Notes under the pieces: generated by a model
Told to the model about the DNA's origin: nothing
Database searches by the model: none
The model's input: the letters and a program-made list of their open reading frames with translations, nothing else
Assembly (NCBI GenBank): GCA_010356995.1
Contig: ML996689.1
Span: forward strand, 231,873 to 295,872
Direction: 5' to 3'
DNA length: 64,000 nucleotides
Source of the DNA: Trichodelitschia bisporula
Lineage: Eukaryota > Ascomycota > Dothideomycetes > Phaeotrichales > Phaeotrichaceae
Program-made: the position numbers and the translations under genes
Part shown: piece by piece, positions 58,364-64,000 of the stretch
Layout: every line of letters starts with the position of its first letter
How positions within the stretch are numbered: position 1 is the stretch's first letter

Positions 58364-58554
58364 GGGTGGGCGTGGCTGGGATGCGTTTGCGATACCCTCT
58401 TTGCGGCGAATGGGTTGGATGGTATGGACTGTGGTGTGGGGGGTGTCTGGGTCTGGGCACGGGCACGGGTGTGGTTGGATGGATGGATTGATGGCGTGTG
58501 TGTGTATGATAATGGGCTGGTAGGCACGTAGGGAACACGAATTCGTCAGACTTA

Positions 58555-58602
58555 GCGAACACAGACCGTCGAACTTGAGCGAACACAGGCCGTCGAACTC
58601 GA
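58555..58602. repeat. Two tandem 24-bp units
   Basis: GCGAACACAG(A/G)CCGTCGAAC is repeated at 58555-58578 and 58579-58602 with two differences, in the 3' flank of the Mob3 gene. Confidence 0.7.
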
Positions 58603-60108
58603 GCGTTACCTTGGCTACACATGACGACCCGCTACCAGTACGCAGACATGAGCCCATCCCGACCGAACAACCGGCTATATGTGGGATGTCGTCCATTGGC
58701 GCGTACCGCCATGATATCTGGGGCATAATACGAATACGTAGGCAGCACAAGGTGTCATCATCTCACGTCACTACGCTACACAACTTTCGCCCATCCCAGC
58801 CCGGCCCCCTTTCCCCCGAACCCACCGGACGGGCGTCCGCATCCACGGCTACCGCGTACGCTCGGTGCATGCCACGACATCGCGCTGCGCCATGTGAGCC
58901 GCAGTAGCCGGTGTCTAGGCCCGCGGCTAATGCAGGCTTTAGCCTCTTGGTAGCGTTGAAATCTTCATGCAGGGCCTCACGCGGGGGGGGGGGAGGGGGC
59001 CGCGGGGTATGAAAATATTGTGACTCCCGCGTGGCCGTCAGGATGTCAGGCTAGGCGGCTGCGATGTTCTCGAATGGTCCATGGCCGGACTGGGTATGGT
59101 ATAGTGTGCCGGGGCCGGAGCCAGCGCCGAAGCGATATCGGATAGGGCCTGCTTGGGGAAGGCACGGAGCTGAAGGCCTGACGGTCGAGGCTCACCCAAC
59201 CGCCGCGGGAACGGAGAATACGGTACCGAGGATTCGGGTCGGTGGGCGGTCATGAGAATGACGGAATGGGGTCCGGCGGTATGATTTGCTCGGGGGAGTC
59301 GGACTAGAGTTTGATGGCCGCTCGATGGGGTGGGGGGTGCGTCGGATACGAGGTCACGATGTGTGTTGCTTGCTGGGGTTGGGTTACGGATGCACTTGGG
59401 TTTTTTTTTGCTGGTGGTGCTTCGCACGTTGGCGCGGGTGTGGGGTGAGGAGTGAGAGGGTTTAGCCGAGGGGCTGGGCTCTTCTGTGCTCGGTGCGGAG
59501 GGGAGGGGGGGGGGGGGTTGGGGCTTATAGTACCAGAGGGGCGGGTTTGGGGATGCTTGGGGGATCCCTGGGGGGGGAGGGTGATCCGGGGGACTTTGCC
59601 GAAGATTGACTTGCCATAGCTGAGAGGGAGAGGGGCTGATATCAGACGGGGTTGGAGGTGAGGAAGTGAAATACGATGGAAAAGCTTAATGAGACGACAA
59701 CTCGGCGTACATGGCATTGTGATAGAAGGGTTATGGCGTCTGGGAGGCTCGAGCTGGTGGGGTGAGGTTGGAGAACATTGTGGGGAAATATGGGTGAGGG
59801 GAGGGGATGAGCAGCGCGCAGCACGCAGGGTCTTGCTTGGCGATCGAGATCAGCTGTGCGGGGGGGGGGATATGCACTTCGGGGGTGATGCCCCCCCCGG
59901 GGGGGATGCACGAGGTCTCGTGAGGTGAAATGGGGAACGGCCAGTCCAGTCCAAGGAGGGCATGTGAGGAGGGTGAGGGAGGAAGCGGGGGGGTGGGGTG
60001 GCGGAATTGGATCCGGCGGCTATGGCTGGACTTTGACAGCGGCCCGGTGGTGAGTTGTGCTTGGATATGTTGTGTGCAAGGTGGTTGATGGTCACGCTGA
60101 TGCTGTGC

Positions 60109-60110
<2 letters not shown>

Positions 60111-60153
<43 letters not shown>
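60111..60153. repeat. (GT)n microsatellite, about 21 units
   Basis: An uninterrupted GT dinucleotide run of 43 bp. Confidence 0.95.
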
Positions 60154-60159
<6 letters not shown>

Positions 60160-61640
60160 AGGGCTTGCTTGCTTGATACTGGTGGCTGTGAAGGCAGATG
60201 GGCGTTGGAGGTGTGGATTGCGGGGTAATAACTGTGGTGGTAGAGGGCGCGGCTTTTTGGTGGAGCCAATGTGCGACGTCCACGTGAAGCAGTGGCTTTG
60301 AGCTGATTGCGACACATGAACGCCATCGATAGCGACTACATATCGGTACATAGCACGGTACTTGTACATCCGTAGAGAGAAACGAAGAGAGAGAGAACAG
60401 AGTGCGTTGTGGAAGTGTTGAAGAAGTGTTGAAGAAGTGTTGAAGACAAACAATGAGATGAGCAGGGTGCATCAAACAGGGCTTGTCAAGCTCCATGCAT
60501 CGATGATCAGCCGCCATCTCTCTTTTATTTTGCTGTCTTCCAATCTACCGAACTACTTTCTGCGGACCTACAGGCGCTAAAGCATCTTCACCATAGGATC
60601 CGCTCCGACTTCTTCCTCCTCATTCTCCAATCTGCAGGCCTCACTGGCAGCCTCTGCTCTAGCTCGCTCTCTCTCCCACCGAATCCCGCGGCCCTGCAGT
60701 TCCGGGCCGAGGATGCATATTTCCCACCATCGCGTGTACCAGCACAAGCAAGTAGCCTAAATCGCGCATCAGTACATAGAACCGACGCAGTCCGTCAAAC
60801 GTGCGTTGTTCATACAAAGTGTCGATCGCCGTTTGAAGTCAGAGCAAAGGTCGTGGTTCTCGTCACCTCCCTCGACCAACAGACAAGTGAAGCTTTATTT
60901 TGTCCATCCATCCGTCCATCCTCGTGCCTTCTCTCCTCTCTTCTCCCCTCCCCTCCCTGTCACCCTCTTTGCGCCGCCCCTCACTCCGCTGTGTCACCAA
61001 ACCACCACTCCACACCACACCACACCAAAACTACTTCCACCTCAATCAACAAACCACCACCACCACTACCACCACCACTTCACAGTACCGTAACCCATCC
61101 CTCCACACCCTCCTCCAGTGCACTATCAGCCGACCAACCCCAATTCCACCCACCACACCGCCCCTCCCCCAAGGCAACAGCTCCACCACCCCTCCCCCGC
61201 AAGCGCGTCTTCCGCAGGGCCTCGCCGCGTCCACGTCGCCCTGTCCGTCCACCGCCCTCCGCCCGCCCCACCATTTTGCCTTGTGCGCCTATGGGCCATG
61301 CGCCCACCTCCACCCTTCACTTTAACCACAACCGTCCGGCGTCGCGCACCACAGTCTTCTCTCAATTCAACCGTCGTCCGCCTCAGAACATGGTCATGAA
61401 GTGAAAGAGTCGCAGGCAACTACCACACCTTACACACGAATTCAAGAATTCCCCACGGCTATGGCCATAAAGTGAGCCGCCAACGTCAACTACCACTCAC
61501 TTCCACGCAACTACAGCAATTGCTCTCGAGCATGGCGAAGTGAGCTCCAATTCAACAACCGCACCACACAACTCAACACCCGCTCCAACCCTCACCACGC
61601 ACCCCCAGCCTTACGCCCACCCCGCCGCAAAACCGCCATC

Positions 61641-61850
61641 ATGTACCCCCCCACCCCCGACCCAACCAACGACATGTCGAGCTTAATAACCACGCTCTCA
61701 ACCACAAACCTCTGGGACGCCGCCGCCCTCCCCCCGGAGTCCGCAATGCACCTGCTCTCCCGCGCCGTCACCGCCCTCGCCTCCTCCCCCTACACCCCCT
61801 ACAACAACACCAACTCCCCCCCCACCCCCCCCACCTCAACCTCCTCCTCG

Positions 61851-61917
<67 letters not shown>

Positions 61918-62309
61918 AACGCTTCTACTGCAAAACGCCCCCCGGCGTCGATGTCGCGGCCTACCTCGCACGCCTGCAGCACTTCTGCCCGATGAGCACG
62001 GCGGTGTATCTCGCGGCCGGGGCGTACATACACCGCGTGTGTGTTGAGGACGGCGCTGTGCCGGTTACACCTAGGACGGTGCATAGATTGGTATTAGCGG
62101 CGCTGCGGGTCGCGGTTAAGGCGCTAGAGGATGATAAGTGTAGCCAGGGGAAGTTTGCGGGGGTGGGGGGGATGAGGGGGGAGGATCTTGGGAGATTGGA
62201 GGGCGCGTTGTGTTGGTTGCTGGAGTATGATTGTCAGGTTTCTGTGGAGGAGTTGAGGGTTAGGATGGGACGGTTGTTGGAGGCGGGGAGGGGGTGTGAG
62301 GGGAGATGA
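61641..62309 (+). CDS. Pho80-type cyclin
   Basis: A single exon of 222 codons starts from ATG 61641; an in-frame ATG at 61674 is an alternative. After an N-terminal helix region and a Pro tract comes a cyclin box of the PHO80/PCL family: FYCKTPPGVDVAAYLARLQH, FCPMSTAVYLAAGAYIHRV, TPRTVHRLVLAALRVAVKAL, KFAGVGGMRGEDLGRLEGAL and LEYDCQVSVEEL. These cyclins partner a Pho85-like kinase in phosphate or growth control. The protein is small for the group, being little more than the box. Its Pro tract is encoded by a run of 65 cytosines, whose exact length decides the reading frame upstream. Confidence 0.85.
61851..61915 (+). repeat. Run of 65 cytosines inside the cyclin coding region
   Basis: Positions 61851-61915 are all C. 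In the chosen frame this gives a polyproline tract of about 21-22 residues. Runs this long are prone to slippage in replication and to miscalling in sequencing, so the exact number may be wrong. Confidence 0.9.
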
Positions 62310-62668
62310 GTCGATGAGAGGAGGGTTAGGGTTAGCGGGTGTTTTGGGCGTTACAGGCTGATGCTGGGGATTTTTTGAGAGGGCGTGAGGCGAAGTATGC
62401 GGCTGCGAGGCTGGCACTTCATGCCGCGGCGTATTAAGGCCGATATCGGATTCGGGACGGGGCGAGGCCCCCTTGGTCCTCGAGGGAAGCACGGGCCGGC
62501 GCCGTACATACATTCCCAGGCCGGAGCACACACAATGATGTGAATAAAGTTCTTTTTTTCTGCTCGCCCGCTGCTAGTTATCTGCAAGTGACCACTGATC
62601 CATGTATCCCAATGTCCAACCACAGTCCCACCCCATTTCCGTCGCCTCCGTCCCTCCACCCTGTCCCT

Positions 62669-63134
62669 CTAGGCCTTGTCCTTCTCAATCCCATCCAGCA
62701 CCTCCGGCACCGTCTCAACAAGATGCTCAAACACACCCTCCGTCCCCTTCGCAGCATGCAGGCCTTGTGGGATGGCGTAGATCGCTACATCGGGTTTTTC
62801 GCGGGAGGCGATGGCCTTCACTTCGCTGACTTCTTCGGGGGTCCACATTGAGGCGCAGAACTGCGAGCGGGCGTTAGCGAGCTTCAGCGAGCGTGGCAGC
62901 GAGCGCCAGTTGAAGGAGATGTGGGAGGGTGGGGGAGGGGGGGGGTAAGGGAGGACGGACGAGCAGGTCAGGCTGATGCTCCTTCAGCGCACCCGGGACG
63001 GCATCCACGGTATCGCAATTCGCGGCGTGGATGATCGTGTATTTATCTTTGAGAGCCTCAGCGACCCGACCGATGATGTGCCGCGCCCGGTCGGGGACTT
63101 TGTTCACCGTCACCAGCTTATACGTCTGAGGCAT
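62669..63134 (-). CDS. Conserved fungal protein of unknown function (121 aa)
   Basis: Exons 63134-62961 and 62860-62669 encode 121 residues, joined in phase 0 by a 100-bp intron (GTCCGT donor, GCTAACG branch, CAG acceptor). The sequence begins MPQTYKLVTVNKVPDRARHI and continues with IGRVAEALKDKYTIIHAANC. After the splice it reads LFCASMWTPEEVSEVKAIA...AIPQGLHAAKGTEGVFEHL. I recall similar short fungal proteins with no assigned role. Alternating strands and helices suggest a small alpha/beta fold. No signal peptide or membrane segment is seen. Confidence 0.75.
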
Positions 63135-63615
63135 GGTGTCGTAGTTCCGTGCAAACGAGGCTGGAGGGGAATCGGTGACGATGGGAGATGATACAAACTT
63201 AGGAAGAGGAATTCAAACTTAGGGAGAAGAGACAGGAGCAATGCTTGTCTTTTCCCAAGCTCCCCCCAAAAGCTTAAACCGAATATCTTGATGTCACTTC
63301 CCTTCCCCCAGCCTGGTCCCCACAAACGCCGCCGCCGCACATCGGGATGGCGCGAGTGGCGCGCGTGGGGCGCGGGGATCACCCCCCCGCCAACCTGCGC
63401 TGTGGGGCTGACGTCGGATCGGCTATCCACATCCCCACGTCTCCACGCGCGGCAATGGGGACGGGATTAGGTACGGGAGTGCGCGACGGCTTGCGTTGGA
63501 ATGGCGGCGGTGGCATGATCGATTGGTTGTGTATGGAGATGACCCCTCTGCTCAATTGCTGAAACCACCGCCCTCAAAGCACAGCGACAAGCGACGCGAA
63601 GCAAAAGACAGAGCA

Positions 63616-64000
63616 ATGACACCCATCCCCTCCTTCCGCGCGCACCTCCCCGATCTCAATTCGCCGCGCTTCGTGACCGCGCGCGAGCAGAGCCCATATG
63701 AGTATGCGGCGTACTTCCGTGCAAACCAACGTCCACCGTGGCTGTTTGCGCTCACGCAGGCGTGGGAGGAGTTGTACACTGAGCCCTTCAAGGGTATAAC
63801 AACAGATGGTGCGGATGTACCCCCTTCCTTCATAGCGCCGCTTGACGAAGATAGGGAATGTGATCCTCGGCCTCTACCCGGAAGAAGACGACGGTGTCCC
63901 AATCGAGGAGATGGTTGAGGCAGCGAACGCACTCCTGGACGGATTGACGCAAGAGCAGAAGGCAGCCCTGACATTCCCCCTCGCCGCCCGCGAATGGCGC
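63616..64000 (+). CDS. DUF3500-type protein, 5' part (runs off the window)
   Basis: Exon 1 (63616-63808) starts with MTPIPSFRAHLPDLNSPRFV and contains AWEELYTEPFKGITTDG, the DUF3500 signature. A 46-bp intron (GTGCGG donor, ATAG acceptor) ends at 63854. Exon 2 continues NVILGLYPEEDDGVPIEEMV and EAANALLDGLTQEQKAAL to REWR at the window edge, as in the family. The gene is incomplete here. The function of DUF3500 proteins is not established. Confidence 0.72.

Larger units (their letters stand above)
58364..61640. other. Gene-poor stretch rich in simple sequence
   Basis: 3.3 kb with G-runs (58982-58997, 59505-59517), a GT microsatellite (60111-60153), C/A-rich DNA (60900-61240) and no gene that I can support. 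Frames in it are made of simple repeats (His-Thr, Pro). The cyclin promoter lies at the right end. Confidence 0.45.

Noticed and set aside
57736-58527. Ser/Ala-rich frame antisense to the Mob3 tail
   Set aside because: It is the reverse reading of the Glu/Lys/Ala-rich tail of Mob3, with no independent signal.
59850-60517. Frames with His-Thr repeats
   Set aside because: They are translations of the GT microsatellite.
62325-62338. Two TTAGGG-like units (AGGGTTAGGGTTAG)
   Set aside because: Only two units, inside gene-bearing DNA with sequence continuing on both sides; not a telomere.
1-64000. tRNA genes, rRNA, CRISPR arrays, riboswitches
   Set aside because: I looked for tRNA B-box-like sequence with matching arms and for regularly spaced repeats and found none. 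CRISPR arrays are not expected in a fungal nuclear genome.

Overview
The window is nuclear DNA of a filamentous ascomycete (Pezizomycotina). The evidence is short introns (about 44-70 bp, one of 150 bp) with GT/GC...CTAAC-like...AG signals, a CreA-type carbon repressor, a UapA-type purine permease, PNP-NACHT-WD40 NLR genes, Copia LTR elements and a DUF3435 tyrosine recombinase remnant. I cannot assign a class from sequence alone. Exon boundaries were worked out by hand from splice signals, reading phase and family conservation.

Layout. (1) 0.5-5.5 kb: an unrecognised low-complexity protein and a uric acid/xanthine permease (uapA type, minus strand). (2) 5.5-24.2 kb: a repeat-rich accessory island. 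A segment of about 6 kb carrying a PNP-NACHT-WD40 gene is present twice in direct orientation (7841-14243 and 17805-23270). Copy A reads open except for an assembly gap inside its WD40 repeats. Copy B is decayed. Between them lie fragments of Copia-type LTR elements, including inverted LTRs and a nested solo LTR, and the N-terminal two thirds of a DUF3435 recombinase of the Crypton/Starship-captain superfamily. This remnant ends exactly at an LTR. A solo LTR in copy A is absent from copy B, so it postdates the duplication. (3) 24.7-34.8 kb: a Rad51 paralogue with a GC-AG intron, a long stretch without clear genes, an auxin-efflux-carrier-family transporter and creA. (4) 35-44 kb: about 9 kb with no gene I can support. 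(5) 44-64 kb: a compact housekeeping block with a CHIP-like TPR/U-box ubiquitin ligase, thymidylate synthase, a coiled-coil protein that may be a HAUS3-like augmin subunit, a very large repeat-bearing membrane protein, a Tmt1/Crg1-like methyltransferase, a small Cys-x5-Arg rhodanese/Cdc25-fold protein, a ZNG1-type zinc metallochaperone GTPase, a Mob3/phocein protein, a Pho80-type cyclin, a conserved 121-residue fungal protein and the start of a DUF3500 protein.

How the parts work together. Three divergent gene pairs share short promoters: thymidylate synthase with the coiled-coil gene, methyltransferase with rhodanese, and ZNG1 with Mob3. The thymidylate synthase/coiled-coil promoter has two MluI cell-cycle boxes one base apart, and the Rad51 paralogue has one 50 bp before its ATG. 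This fits G1/S control of DNA synthesis and repair genes. The NLR island looks like a fast-evolving self/non-self recognition locus: its repeat-bearing sensor region is nearly identical between units, it has a nucleoside-phosphorylase-fold effector domain, and it is embedded in mobile DNA.
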